Assembly (NCBI RefSeq): GCF_001307805.1
Contig: NZ_CP013862.1
Location: forward strand, 682,001-746,000
Origin: Lentibacillus amyloliquefaciens
Lineage (GTDB): Bacteria; Bacillota; Bacilli; Bacillales; Amphibacillaceae
DNA: 64,000 nt
Direction of reading: 5' to 3'
Shown: one piece after another, positions 16,417 to 24,792 of the stretch
Position numbering within the stretch: position 1 is the first letter of the stretch
Layout of the letters: each line of letters starts with the position of its first letter
Translations under genes and position numbers: made by a program
Notes under the pieces: model-generated
The model's database searches: none
What the model was told of the DNA's origin: nothing
The model's input: the letters and a program-made list of their open reading frames with translations, nothing else

Positions 16417-18609
16417 ATGAATGACGCAGTAGAAAACAAAGTCATGGGGCTTAAAGAGCAATTGCTTGAGAACGATCGTAAATTCCAAGAAACAGGCTGT
16501 TATGCCGGCATAACGGAATTAAAATACCGTGAGGAAGATCCTCTGCGCTATGAAAGCCTGCACACAAAGCTTCGATCAATGTCGATAGCATCGCGGGAGA
16601 TGGCCAGAAGCATTTCAGCTTCTCCGGGTGTGCGAGAGGTAGGGGAAATGGTTGTAGCGTTATACACCCCTGAAGGTGACGCGATTAGCCTTTCCACAGG
16701 AATTATGGTTCACGTGCATACGATGAGCCGGTTTATCAAATGGATGATTCAAAATGGTTACGAGGACTCGCCTGGTATTTGTCCTGGTGATGTGTTCGCC
16801 AACAATGACGCTTTTATCGGTACGGTACAAGTACCAGACGTAATGGTTGTTATACCGATTTTCCATAATGACGAGCTTGTCGGCTGGGCCGGCACAGTCG
16901 CTCACGAATTGGAGGTCGGCGGCATCACACCAGGTGGTGACGTATACTTGGCCCAAGAACGTTTTACTGAAGGCTTGTTCGTTTGTGCCGAAAAAGTGGG
17001 TGAGAAAGACGAGCTGCGCCGGGACTATCTGATTCGATTGGAACGGAACCTCCGTATGCCTATCTATTGGATGTTTGACGATAAAGCAAAATTAGCAGCT
17101 AACCTGGAATTGCGGGATCAGGTGAAAGAGCTTATCGACGACGTCGGTTTGGACTACTATAAGCGGGCTACCCGTGAATTCATTGAAGAAGGTCGCCGCG
17201 CGCAGCTTTCGAAGGTTCAACAGCTTATGGTGCCCGGTCGCTACAGGGGACATACGTTTTATGGCCACCTCACTGAGGGTAAACCTGGAATTTTGCCTTT
17301 AGGTGATGAAAACTTGCTGTATTCCATCCCGCTTGAATTGGATGTGGGCGGCGATGGCCACATGCATTTGGATTTTGAAGGCACCGGTTCTTGGGGCTAT
17401 CACTCGATGAATTGTACGCCAGCTGGTATGGACGGCGGATTATTTGTTACCCTAACTCAGTCTATGAACTTTGAAGGTAAGGTGAACGACGGAGCCTGGC
17501 TGGCTACAGATATGAATTTACCGTCGGGGACCTGGACCAACCCAGACCGCCATACCGTAGCGACGGCAACGTCCTGGGCACTTCTGTTACCGGCCTTTGG
17601 CATTTTTCAGCGGTTGCTCAGTCGTGGCTTTGTAAGCCGGGGATTCAAAGAAGAAGCGTTTGTCGGTCAGGTAAACAGTCCAATGGTAGAAATGGGTGGT
17701 CAAAGTCAGTACGGCAGCCAGTTTGGTATGGCTATGTTTGAGTGCTCCGCAGCCGGAAGTGGCGCCCTTGGTATAAAAGACGGGATCGATAATGGCTATG
17801 TTGGTTGGAATCCCGAATCTGACATGGGCAATATGGAAGTTTGGGAGCAGGGCATACCGATGCTCTACTTAGGGCGAAGCATCGCGGCTGATTCGGGCGG
17901 ACCCGGTAGCAACCGCGGCGGTACAGCCTTCACTTCACTTTGGCTCGTGCACAATACAGACGAAGTGACGATAGCCACGTCCGAACATTCAAGTCGTGTG
18001 TATGACAACGCCGGCATGTGCGGTGGCTATCCAGCGCCGACAGCCCACAGGCACTTCACTGTGCGAGATAGCAATATTCAGCAGTTGATTGAAGAACAGA
18101 AACCATTACCTCACTCGTTGGGGAAAGACCCATACACGACCGACTTGGACCGATTGGTTGAAGGCGAGAAGAAAGAGGTTGAAGGCCCGCATATTGACAA
18201 ACCGCTGCAAGCCGGGGATCTGTTTGCACACTCATACAATGGTGGAGGCGGCTATGGCGACCCCATCGAGCGGGATCCGCTGGATGTTGTCCGGGATGTT
18301 GAGAACGGCTATGTGACACCGGAAATTGCCCAAAGAACTCATGCTGTAGTGCTTGAGCATGACGGGGAGCGTAACGCATGGCGTGTCAACCCAGAAGCAA
18401 CCGAAGCTCGACGCAAAGAAGTCCGAAACGCCCGGTTAAATAAGGCTATGCCTGTTAAGGATTGGATTGCATCCGAGCGCGAGCGCGTGTTGGAAAAGGA
18501 CTTTGTTACCGAAGTGCATAAAATGTATCAGGACACAATGGGCATTTCCAGCCAATTTGCCAAAGAGTTCCGCGAATTCTGGCGGCTGCCGGAAAACTTT
18601 ACAATGTAA
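16417..18609 (+). CDS. Acetone-carboxylase alpha-like / hydantoinase B (HyuB) subunit
   Basis: 730-residue HyuB-family protein. Characteristic stretches are MSIASREMARSISASPGVRE, PGDVFANNDAFIGTVQVPD, WAGTVAHELEVGGITPGG, a MNCTPAGMDGGL turn, and SGGPGSNRGG near residue 495. YNGGGGYGDPIERDPLDVV near residue 610 is the classic C-terminal HyuB motif. An AAAAAGGAGG site precedes the ATG. It lies between the beta-like and gamma genes, so it probably forms the carboxylase core complex with them. Acetone carboxylase alpha is usually about 770 residues, slightly longer. Other ketones or a cyclic amide remain possible substrates. Confidence 0.85.
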   Translation: MNDAVENKVMGLKEQLLENDRKFQETGCYAGITELKYREEDPLRYESLHTKLRSMSIASREMARSISASPGVREVGEMVVALYTPEGDAISLSTGIMVHVHTMSRFIKWMIQNGYEDSPGICPGDVFANNDAFIGTVQVPDVMVVIPIFHNDELVGWAGTVAHELEVGGITPGGDVYLAQERFTEGLFVCAEKVGEKDELRRDYLIRLERNLRMPIYWMFDDKAKLAANLELRDQVKELIDDVGLDYYKRATREFIEEGRRAQLSKVQQLMVPGRYRGHTFYGHLTEGKPGILPLGDENLLYSIPLELDVGGDGHMHLDFEGTGSWGYHSMNCTPAGMDGGLFVTLTQSMNFEGKVNDGAWLATDMNLPSGTWTNPDRHTVATATSWALLLPAFGIFQRLLSRGFVSRGFKEEAFVGQVNSPMVEMGGQSQYGSQFGMAMFECSAAGSGALGIKDGIDNGYVGWNPESDMGNMEVWEQGIPMLYLGRSIAADSGGPGSNRGGTAFTSLWLVHNTDEVTIATSEHSSRVYDNAGMCGGYPAPTAHRHFTVRDSNIQQLIEEQKPLPHSLGKDPYTTDLDRLVEGEKKEVEGPHIDKPLQAGDLFAHSYNGGGGYGDPIERDPLDVVRDVENGYVTPEIAQRTHAVVLEHDGERNAWRVNPEATEARRKEVRNARLNKAMPVKDWIASERERVLEKDFVTEVHKMYQDTMGISSQFAKEFREFWRLPENFTM

Positions 18610-18621
18610 GGAGTGATAACG

Positions 18622-19140
18622 ATGGCAAGCTATGATAAGGAAGTAATTCGTGACTTAATTGACGGTACGCTGCCTTGGCAGTCGACGAAATCAATTATGA
18701 GTCAGTATAAAGACGACGACCGGTTTTTCAAGTACATCGATATTCTTCAAGAACGGGTGAAATTTAACGACCAGATCTTGTTGCCGATTGGCGAGCATTT
18801 GTATATTGTTGCTAAGAAAAGTGAGCCTCAAGGCGAGCGAGTTGTTAAATGTGGCTGCGGTTATGAGTTTGGTCATTACACTAACAACTGGAAGTTAAAC
18901 GCTGTGATTAATGTTCGGGATGAAGAAGAAGAGATTGCTGAAATCTATCCCGGACGTCATAGCTATGATCCGGACTGGATGGAAATTCGTGAGTTTATTT
19001 GCCCGGGCTGTGCCACGCTGCTGGAAGTGGAGGCAGCGGCTCCTGGCTACCCGATCGTTTTTGATTTTCTGCCGTATTTAGAGACCTTCTATCGCGATTG
19101 GCTCGGTCGAGAGCTGCCAGCCGAGCCTACAAGGGATTGA
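18622..19140 (+). CDS. Acetone-carboxylase gamma-type subunit
   Basis: 172-residue protein with the gamma-subunit pattern: KCGCGYEFGHYTNNWK, VRDEEEEIAEIYPGR, DPDWMEIREFICPGCATLLE and APGYPIVFDFLP. Two Cys pairs (CGC and CPGC) look like a zinc site. This small subunit is found with acetone/acetophenone carboxylases and not with simple hydantoinases. Its presence therefore supports a carboxylase over an oxoprolinase. The ATG at 18622 follows AAGGAG (18608-18613), 12 bp after hyuB. Confidence 0.85.
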   Translation: MASYDKEVIRDLIDGTLPWQSTKSIMSQYKDDDRFFKYIDILQERVKFNDQILLPIGEHLYIVAKKSEPQGERVVKCGCGYEFGHYTNNWKLNAVINVRDEEEEIAEIYPGRHSYDPDWMEIREFICPGCATLLEVEAAAPGYPIVFDFLPYLETFYRDWLGRELPAEPTRD

Positions 19141-19273
19141 CATCACGTGTTGTGATAAACCAACAGGTTTCATGTATCTTGTCGGCGGACAGAGTTTTCA
19201 TTCGTACCATAGAGAAAGTTATCCAAGAGTTTGATCCGATCTCAGTCATGTAGACAGTGAAAATAATAATGTT

Positions 19274-19315
19274 AAACGGTTTTGGCTCTGTACTCAAAAG
19301 AGCTAAGACCGTTTA
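19274..19315 (+). terminator. Hairpin after the carboxylase-like operon
   Basis: AAACGGTTTTGGCTC pairs with GAGCTAAGACCGTTT around TGTACTCAAAA with two mismatches. There is no long T-run, so it may be a weak terminator. It sits about 135 bp after the gamma subunit gene. Confidence 0.55.
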
Positions 19316-19325
19316 TGTATCTTGA

Positions 19326-19532
19326 AACGTCTACGGTTATAAAAATATTGAGAAACTAAAACAGGATCCAGCATTAACCGAAGATGATGACCGTGCAATG
19401 AATGAAATGATTTCTGAACTTCATGAATGAATAAAATACTACGATTGGATCCCCGGAGTTGTGGGATATTTCAAAAGTGGCGAGATTTTCAAGCATGTAC
19501 TTAAACAAACAGGAGGTGGTAAAGTTGAATAA
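19326..19532 (+). pseudogene. C-terminal remnant of an unidentified gene, interrupted by TGA
   Basis: The frame reads YGYKNIEKLKQDPALTEDDD, RAMNEMISELHE, then TGA (perhaps an original TGG), then IKYYDWIPGVVGYFKSGEIF and KHVLKQTGGGKVE, ending at TAA 19532. It overlaps the TTG start of the next gene, as expected for a translationally coupled upstream gene. I do not recognise the family. It is probably a former member of the carnitine-type operon, with most of it deleted. Confidence 0.5.
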
Positions 19533-20403
19533 AAATGTTATTTTATCATGTGCTATATCAGGAGCAGGTGACACGACTGCAAAAAATCCGCATGTGCCAG
19601 TAACACCGAAAGAGATTGCTGATTCAGCTATCAAATCAGCAAAAGCAGGAGCAACAATTGTTCATCTCCATGTACGTGATCCGGAAACAGGTAAGTTGAG
19701 TCATGACGTTAATTTGTTTCAGGAAACAGTAGAACGAATACGCGAGTCTGAAACGGATGTCATTATTAATATAACATCCGGTGGTGGCGGTGATTGGATT
19801 CCAAGTGAAGAAGATCCGACAAAAGGTGGTGTTGGCACTGATATTCAAACACCTGAAGAACGTCATGAGCCAGTTGGAAAATTACTTCCCGAGTTGTGTA
19901 CACTTGATTGTGGAAGTATCAACTTTGGAAATATGCTGTACGTGAATCCAACTGATTGGTTGCGAAAACAGGCAAAACTTGTGAAAGAAAGTGGCGTAAA
20001 ACCAGAATTAGAGTGTTTTGATACTGGTCAGGTTAATTTTGCTAATCAATTAATTGAAGAAGGTCTCATTGATGGTGATCCCTTATATCAATTCTGCCTT
20101 GGTATACCATGGGGAGCTGCAGCTGACGCTGAAACATTGTCCTATATGAAGAGCCGAATACCGGGAAATGGCAAATGGGCCGCATTCGGCACTGGCCGCA
20201 TGCAAATGCCGATAGTGGCAGAATCAGTTCTGCAAGGAGGTCATATTCGTGTGGGATTGGAAGATAATCTTTATCTTAAAAAAGGACAATTAGCTAAAAA
20301 TGAACAACTTGTTGATAAAGCTGTAGGCATTGTACAGGCTCTTGGCTCCGATATAATGACACCGAAAGAAGCGCGTGAAGAGTTAAACCTTATGACACCA
20401 TGA
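19525..20403 (+). CDS. BKACE (beta-keto acid cleavage enzyme)
   Basis: 292-residue TIM-barrel enzyme of the BKACE family (formerly DUF849). Members use Zn and acetyl-CoA to split beta-keto acids such as 3-keto-5-aminohexanoate or 3-dehydrocarnitine. Seen are SCAISGAGDTT at the start, the Zn-binding HLHVRDPETG, NITSGGGGDW, KPELECFDTG, and GLEDNLYL with the third Zn ligand Glu. The TTG at 19525 is preferred because AGGAGGTGG ends just upstream; the longer 19459 frame has no such site. It is followed by a wrecked carnitine-dehydrogenase-like gene, so dehydrocarnitine cleavage is the best guess. The substrate is not proven. Confidence 0.85.
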   Translation: MNKNVILSCAISGAGDTTAKNPHVPVTPKEIADSAIKSAKAGATIVHLHVRDPETGKLSHDVNLFQETVERIRESETDVIINITSGGGGDWIPSEEDPTKGGVGTDIQTPEERHEPVGKLLPELCTLDCGSINFGNMLYVNPTDWLRKQAKLVKESGVKPELECFDTGQVNFANQLIEEGLIDGDPLYQFCLGIPWGAAADAETLSYMKSRIPGNGKWAAFGTGRMQMPIVAESVLQGGHIRVGLEDNLYLKKGQLAKNEQLVDKAVGIVQALGSDIMTPKEAREELNLMTP

Positions 20404-20409
20404 AGAGAG

Positions 20410-20640
20410 AAAAATGGATGGGATAATGCGGGGCAAACAAAGGATGCGTCATTTATTAAAGCAGTTTGGTCCAGCATTAAATTACCGTGGACAAAGCTGA
20501 AAGCACCTGAACTAAGAGAGGAATTGGCAGATAAATTAATTGCTAGTTGTAAAAATCAAATCAGTCATACGGAAATGGTGAAAATGGAAAACACGCGTTA
20601 TGAATGAACAAATGCTCATGGAAATAGTAAGTCTATAGAC
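20410..20640 (+). pseudogene. Carnitine 3-dehydrogenase-like C-terminal remnant
   Basis: One frame reads QRMRHLLKQFGPALN. After a one-base shift near 20480 another frame continues LPWTKLKAPELREELADKL and IASCKNQ. Joined, QFGPALK-LPWTKL-APEL is the C-terminal signature of L-carnitine dehydrogenases of the 3-hydroxyacyl-CoA dehydrogenase family. The NAD-binding N-terminal domain is missing and more stops follow. This is evidence that the cluster once carried the first step of carnitine breakdown (carnitine to 3-dehydrocarnitine). Confidence 0.6.
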
Positions 20641-20956
20641 AATATGAAACCGTTTCCGAAAGCAATCTATTAACAAATTTAAGGTTGGCAAAACGTCATA
20701 CACTTGATGAACAACCAAAAGAAGCAGAGCGTGTGATAAGAATCAAACGAAAGCAACGCTATAACCCTTAATATAACTACGTTAAAAATGCCGACAAATA
20801 TAGTAAGTATATCAAATAAGCCATAAGCTTAATCTCATCTAAGTACAATCAATAACAGATTTATGGAAGTAGCGTAGCTTCCATACGTTCTGCAGCAACT
20901 AATAAAGATTGCGAGACTGATACATCAAAAAATGTGGACTTAGGGGAGGTTTATAC
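20641..20956 (+). other. Decayed intergenic sequence
   Basis: No intact gene. A short open stretch (LRLAKRHTLDEQPKEAERVI) may be further debris of the carnitine-type operon. The end carries TAGGGGAGG, the ribosome-binding site of the next gene. Confidence 0.4.
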
Positions 20957-21853
20957 ATGAAGAAAACTGTTATTTTAATAACAATTTTCTTATCAATAGC
21001 TATGTACGGCTGTACACCAAGTGGTGGTTCAGAAGCTACTGGTAATAGCAATGGTGCAGAGAATGAAAAAAAGAACAAACCAACATTAACTTTAGGCGTA
21101 ACACCATGGACAAGTACTGTGCCACCAACGGAAATAGTTAAGATAGTGTTAAAGGATATGGGTTATAAAGTAGAAGACACTGAGGCTGATCTTGGAGTTA
21201 CTATGGCGGGTCTGTCAAAAGGGGATGTTGACATATTTATGGATTACTGGGATCCACAACACAAGCCCTATTTAGACGAATTTTCCGATTCAATAGAGGT
21301 GGTATCTACAAGTTATGATGATGCAGCAAGAGGAATAGCAGTTCCTAAATATATGGAGGATGTCAATGATGTTGGAGATTTAAAAGGTATAGAAGACACA
21401 GTAAATAATGAAGTCTTGGCAATTTCAGAAAGTGACCCGACAGTAAAAGAAATCCCAAAGCTAATTGATATATATAATCTGGATATGGAAATGATTAATT
21501 CCTCAGAGGCGGCTATGTTGTCAGCTGCTAAATCAAAAATTGAAAAGGAAGAACCTGTTGTACTGTTTGGATGGCGTCCACATAGCATGTTTAATTTACT
21601 TGATATAAAATTATTAACAAATAAAAAAGCTCCAGAGGTTTTAACACCCTCTTCTATTCACGTTCTTGCTCATAAAGAATTGAAAGAAAATGCACCCGAA
21701 GCTTATGAATTTTTAAGTAATTGGAGTATACCCATTGATGACATTGAAGATATGATTATCAAAATTGACAATGGAGAAGATCCTGAAGAGATAGCACAGG
21801 AGTGGATTGATGATAACCAGGATAAGATTGACGAAATGAAGAACAGCAAATGA
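20957..21853 (+). CDS. OpuAC-type glycine betaine/carnitine-binding lipoprotein
   Basis: 298-residue extracellular substrate-binding protein of the glycine-betaine ABC (OpuAC/ProX) family. It has a lipoprotein signal peptide with lipobox AMYGC (Cys about 19). LTLGVTPWTSTVPPTEIVK opens the domain, followed by DVDIFMDYWDP and VVLFGWRPHSMFN, whose aromatic residues can form the quaternary-amine cage. No ATPase or permease gene is nearby, so it is an orphan receptor. It may serve a distant transporter or be the last piece of a lost ABC operon. Location next to BKACE fits carnitine or betaine capture. Confidence 0.85.
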   Translation: MKKTVILITIFLSIAMYGCTPSGGSEATGNSNGAENEKKNKPTLTLGVTPWTSTVPPTEIVKIVLKDMGYKVEDTEADLGVTMAGLSKGDVDIFMDYWDPQHKPYLDEFSDSIEVVSTSYDDAARGIAVPKYMEDVNDVGDLKGIEDTVNNEVLAISESDPTVKEIPKLIDIYNLDMEMINSSEAAMLSAAKSKIEKEEPVVLFGWRPHSMFNLLDIKLLTNKKAPEVLTPSSIHVLAHKELKENAPEAYEFLSNWSIPIDDIEDMIIKIDNGEDPEEIAQEWIDDNQDKIDEMKNSK

Positions 21854-21955
21854 TTGCATGACATCAATCACGATGTTGTATGTAAATAGAGATAATGAAG
21901 GCTAAACACTTTTGGTAAAAATTATCTCATAAGCTAATAATAGGAGGATGTTCAT

Positions 21956-22726
21956 TTGAATAGATTAAAAGATAAGGTTGCTATCATTACTGGGGGAGTT
22001 GGGAATATTGGCAAGGAGACTGCTCAACTCTTCTTACAAGAAGGAGCTAAAGTTGCGATAGTTGATTTGTCTAACGAAGCATTGACGTCAACAGTAGACG
22101 AATTAAAAACATATGGGGATATTATTTCTATCACAGCAGATGTTACTCAAGAAAAGGAAGTTAAAGATTATGTACAAACAGTTTTAGATAAATGGGGTAA
22201 AATAGATGTATTCTTTAATAATGCTGGTATAGAGGGTGACGTTAACGGAATTACCGATTTTGATCTTAATGCTTTCAAAAAAGTAATCGATGTAAATCTA
22301 ATTGGTTCTTTTCTCGGGCTTAAGCATGTATTGCCAGTTATGCAGGAGCAACAATTTGGAAGTATCATTAATACATCTTCAGACGCCGGATGGTCTGGTG
22401 ATGGAGGCTTAAGTGCATATGTTGCTTCAAAGCATGGTGTGGTAGGTCTTACAAAAACAGCAGCCTTAGAAGCTGCCGATGATAAAGTTAGAGTAAACAG
22501 CATTCAGCCTACTGGTGTAGATACAAGAATGATGAATGAACTTGAAAAAGAATATGTAACTAAAGGAGTCTCAACCTCTATAACGGATGAAGCAATTCCA
22601 TTTGGTCGCTATGCTAAAACCATCGAATTAGCATATTTAATATTATTTCTAGCTTCTGATGAAAGTCAATTTATCACGGGAAGTCAATATACTATAGATG
22701 GTGGGCGATCAGCCTTATCGAGATAG
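21956..22726 (+). CDS. SDR-family oxidoreductase
   Basis: 256-residue classical short-chain dehydrogenase: Rossmann motif TGGVGNIG, NNAG (residues about 89-92), catalytic Ser in NTSSDAG, Tyr-x3-Lys in YVASKHG, and C-terminal FITGSQYTIDGG. TTG start at 21956 after AGGAGGATG. Asp after the second strand (VDLS) suggests NAD preference. In this cluster it might oxidise a hydroxy-acid intermediate, but the substrate cannot be read from sequence. Confidence 0.85.
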   Translation: MNRLKDKVAIITGGVGNIGKETAQLFLQEGAKVAIVDLSNEALTSTVDELKTYGDIISITADVTQEKEVKDYVQTVLDKWGKIDVFFNNAGIEGDVNGITDFDLNAFKKVIDVNLIGSFLGLKHVLPVMQEQQFGSIINTSSDAGWSGDGGLSAYVASKHGVVGLTKTAALEAADDKVRVNSIQPTGVDTRMMNELEKEYVTKGVSTSITDEAIPFGRYAKTIELAYLILFLASDESQFITGSQYTIDGGRSALSR

Positions 22727-22781
22727 AACCAAAAAGATTCTAAGCCAAATGTTGGGGCTAGCTGTTCGCTCACTCCTGTTT

Positions 22782-23062
22782 GGGACTGCTGAATAAGTTA
22801 TATCTTATCCAATCATAATAGAAATTTTCTTTTGTAGCCCGAAAACAGGTTTCCGGCTATAAAATATAAAAAGCACAAACAAGTACCACGGAGAGTCTTT
22901 TCAAGGTTCATAATCAAGAATTGGATGGAATTGACCGTTTCACTTGTTGCTTGAAGGCATGATGAAATAAGGACCAAGCCAATATTTTTAGTCACTTGCG
23001 GCTATTTAACATAAAGCGAGATTCCTTGTTATTGGTGGATTTTTTGTTTGTTCAGCAGTCCC
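22782..23062 (-). mobile_element. Internally deleted insertion sequence (MITE-like)
   Basis: A 281-bp unit bounded by perfect 12-bp inverted repeats: GGGACTGCTGAA at 22782 and TTCAGCAGTCCC ending at 23062. The minus strand still encodes what looks like the C-terminal tail of an IS1182-like transposase (FLIMNLEKTLRGTCLCFLYF, then YKRKFLL). The rest of the transposase is gone. No target duplication is evident. It could be mobilised only by a full-length relative. Confidence 0.6.
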
Positions 23063-23201
23063 TAAATAAAAAGAAAACCATAGCTTGCTATCACAATAAT
23101 GGAAGACAAGAGTTGACTAAAACTTGCTTGGTTTCAGAGTTGTTGTTCCTATCACCTCTCCGACCGTAGCAGTAATAAGATAATATTTGCCCGCCCTATG
23201 T

Positions 23202-23753
23202 TCAGTCCTCCTTCGTTAACTGGATGAGTCTTTCTAGAACACGTTGACGGCGATCATCTTCTAATGGGGCCAAATCAAAAATTTCGGAAAACCAAAGACC
23301 GTCCACGGCTAGTCTTAAAATAGTAGCGTTAATGGGATCGAGACCATCGTTGTCAATATGATCCTGCCATTGTTCATAAGCATCTTGAATAGGCTTCAAT
23401 AAATCTCGATTGATTGTGGCCGCCGCCATTAACCCAGCGTCCATATCTTTATCGGGATTTCTCTGCTCAAATGTTCCTTTGATAAACGAGCGAGTCCATC
23501 TACCTCTAGGATGCTGTAATGTATCCTGATCAACATTCTTTTCGATATTATCTATATAACTTTGCATGGGATCTTGTACCATACCGGCGACTAAGGCATC
23601 TTTGGACGGAAAATGATATAATAGCCCTCCCTTACTTACACCGGCTTTCTCTGCTGCAGCTTCGAGTGTTAAATTCAATATCCCGTCTGATTGTACGATA
23701 TATGCCGCCGCCTTGAGAATTTTAGAACGCGTGTCATTTTTAGACATAAACAT
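23202..23753 (-). CDS. TetR-family transcriptional regulator
   Basis: 183-residue repressor-type protein. The N-terminal helix-turn-helix is seen in NLTLEAAAEKAGVSKGGLLY and HFPSKDALV; the C-terminal ligand domain resembles TetR_C members (DAYEQWQDHIDNDGLDP, LAVDGLWFSE). A second start (MSKNDTR, 23747) is possible. A -10-like TATAAT with TCTGGAAGGT beside it lies upstream. This partly resembles the operator at 14090 and suggests, weakly, that this protein controls both itself and the carboxylase-like operon. A decayed paralogue is at 11622. Confidence 0.85.
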   Translation of the reverse strand: MFMSKNDTRSKILKAAAYIVQSDGILNLTLEAAAEKAGVSKGGLLYHFPSKDALVAGMVQDPMQSYIDNIEKNVDQDTLQHPRGRWTRSFIKGTFEQRNPDKDMDAGLMAAATINRDLLKPIQDAYEQWQDHIDNDGLDPINATILRLAVDGLWFSEIFDLAPLEDDRRQRVLERLIQLTKED

Positions 23754-23922
23754 ATTCCTTTCGAATAACCTGAGTAACCTTCTACTTTTATTATACCTTC
23801 CAGAATGAGTGATAGTCCATTATAAATATAATTATTTTGAATTTATCCATAGTTGTTTTGGCTTTGATTTTCTGAACATGAAGTCAGCGGAGGTGGTTTC
23901 TCATGACTACTTCACACGTCTA

Positions 23923-24025
23923 TTGAAGTTCATGATTGTTTCGTTTATACTAGTCATAGAAGGAGCCCCTTGGTATGTTTTTTGTTTGGTCACTTACAAC
24001 ATTACCAAAGGTTGGGCTCTTTTTC
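23923..24025 (+). ncRNA. Possible small RNA: promoter followed by terminator-like hairpin
   Basis: TTGAAG (23923), a 17-bp spacer and TATACT (23946-23951) form a good SigA promoter. Soon after, GAGCCCCTTGGTA (from 23963) and TACCAAAGGTTGGGCTC (24003-24019) form a hairpin ending in a T-run. No open frame of quality lies between or directly after. The unit could be a short transcript or an orphan leader. The surrounding 23754-24120 holds nothing else. Confidence 0.35.
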
Positions 24026-24120
24026 ATTTATTTCAATTTCACTTTTTGGGTGATCAGCGTTAATGCTCATAAGGGATCACAGAAGGATATGGTATGAAGC
24101 TATGAATAATTCGGGACAAT

Positions 24121-24792
24121 TTAAATCAGCTTCTCTATATTCTTTCGATCGCAGTTTCCAGCAATGCCCGGTTTTGAGATAAGATAATTTATAATTTCTG
24201 TATTTTCCAGTCCTACCGTTGTTTTTAAACCGTTAATGATCATGCTTAAATATTCATCAGAAGGTTTATTAAACGGAACATCTAAGTTCCAGTCAGCTGT
24301 AAACGTAAAGATTGGATACCCCTCGGCTTCACCTGCGTGTAAAATCGTTCCGTACCATGAATCCCTGAATGTTTCAAATCCATTTACCATAACGTCCTCT
24401 AAATCGATTTCCAAATTTAATCCATTATTTTCTTGTTTCACGACGTCCATAAACTGCTCCACTGTTATGAGATATTTTGTGCTGTATGTATAGTGCTTTT
24501 CATCTTTATCCAATCCTATGAAAGCAACGCCTTGCTGCTGCCAGCGATCTGATTCTTTTGCAAAATATAACGGATAGTGCATAATATATGTTGCTTCATT
24601 TACTGGAGGAGACTGATCCCTGCAGCCAACCTCCACTTTTTCAGACCCCGCGGGTTTTCCGCCTTTTATGTAACATAAAAATCTGTCTCTGTTTAAATTA
24701 GAACCATAACTGGCATACCACACATAATCTTTACCTGTTAGTCTCGTATCAATTACCATCACATCCCTTAAAGCTTTTCCTTCATATGTCAA
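24121..24792 (-). CDS. Gamma-glutamylcyclotransferase-like protein
   Basis: Up to 223 residues. The N-terminus has WYASYGSNLNRDRF, the YGSN nucleotide/substrate loop typical of the gamma-glutamylcyclotransferase (GGCT) fold. The rest (KYLITVEQFMDVV, then the tail GIAGNCDRKNIEKLI) is less typical. Start either TTG 24792, coupled to the upstream amidotransferase remnant, or ATG 24759 with AAGGGAT before it. The neighbour once cut gamma-glutamyl compounds, so a linked gamma-glutamyl pathway is plausible. The exact reaction is unknown. Confidence 0.65.
   Translation of the reverse strand: MTYEGKALRDVMVIDTRLTGKDYVWYASYGSNLNRDRFLCYIKGGKPAGSEKVEVGCRDQSPPVNEATYIMHYPLYFAKESDRWQQQGVAFIGLDKDEKHYTYSTKYLITVEQFMDVVKQENNGLNLEIDLEDVMVNGFETFRDSWYGTILHAGEAEGYPIFTFTADWNLDVPFNKPSDEYLSMIINGLKTTVGLENTEIINYLISKPGIAGNCDRKNIEKLI

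Noticed and set aside
23809..24063. 84-codon open frame
   Set aside because: It covers a promoter and terminator-like hairpin and has no ribosome-binding site or recognisable domain.
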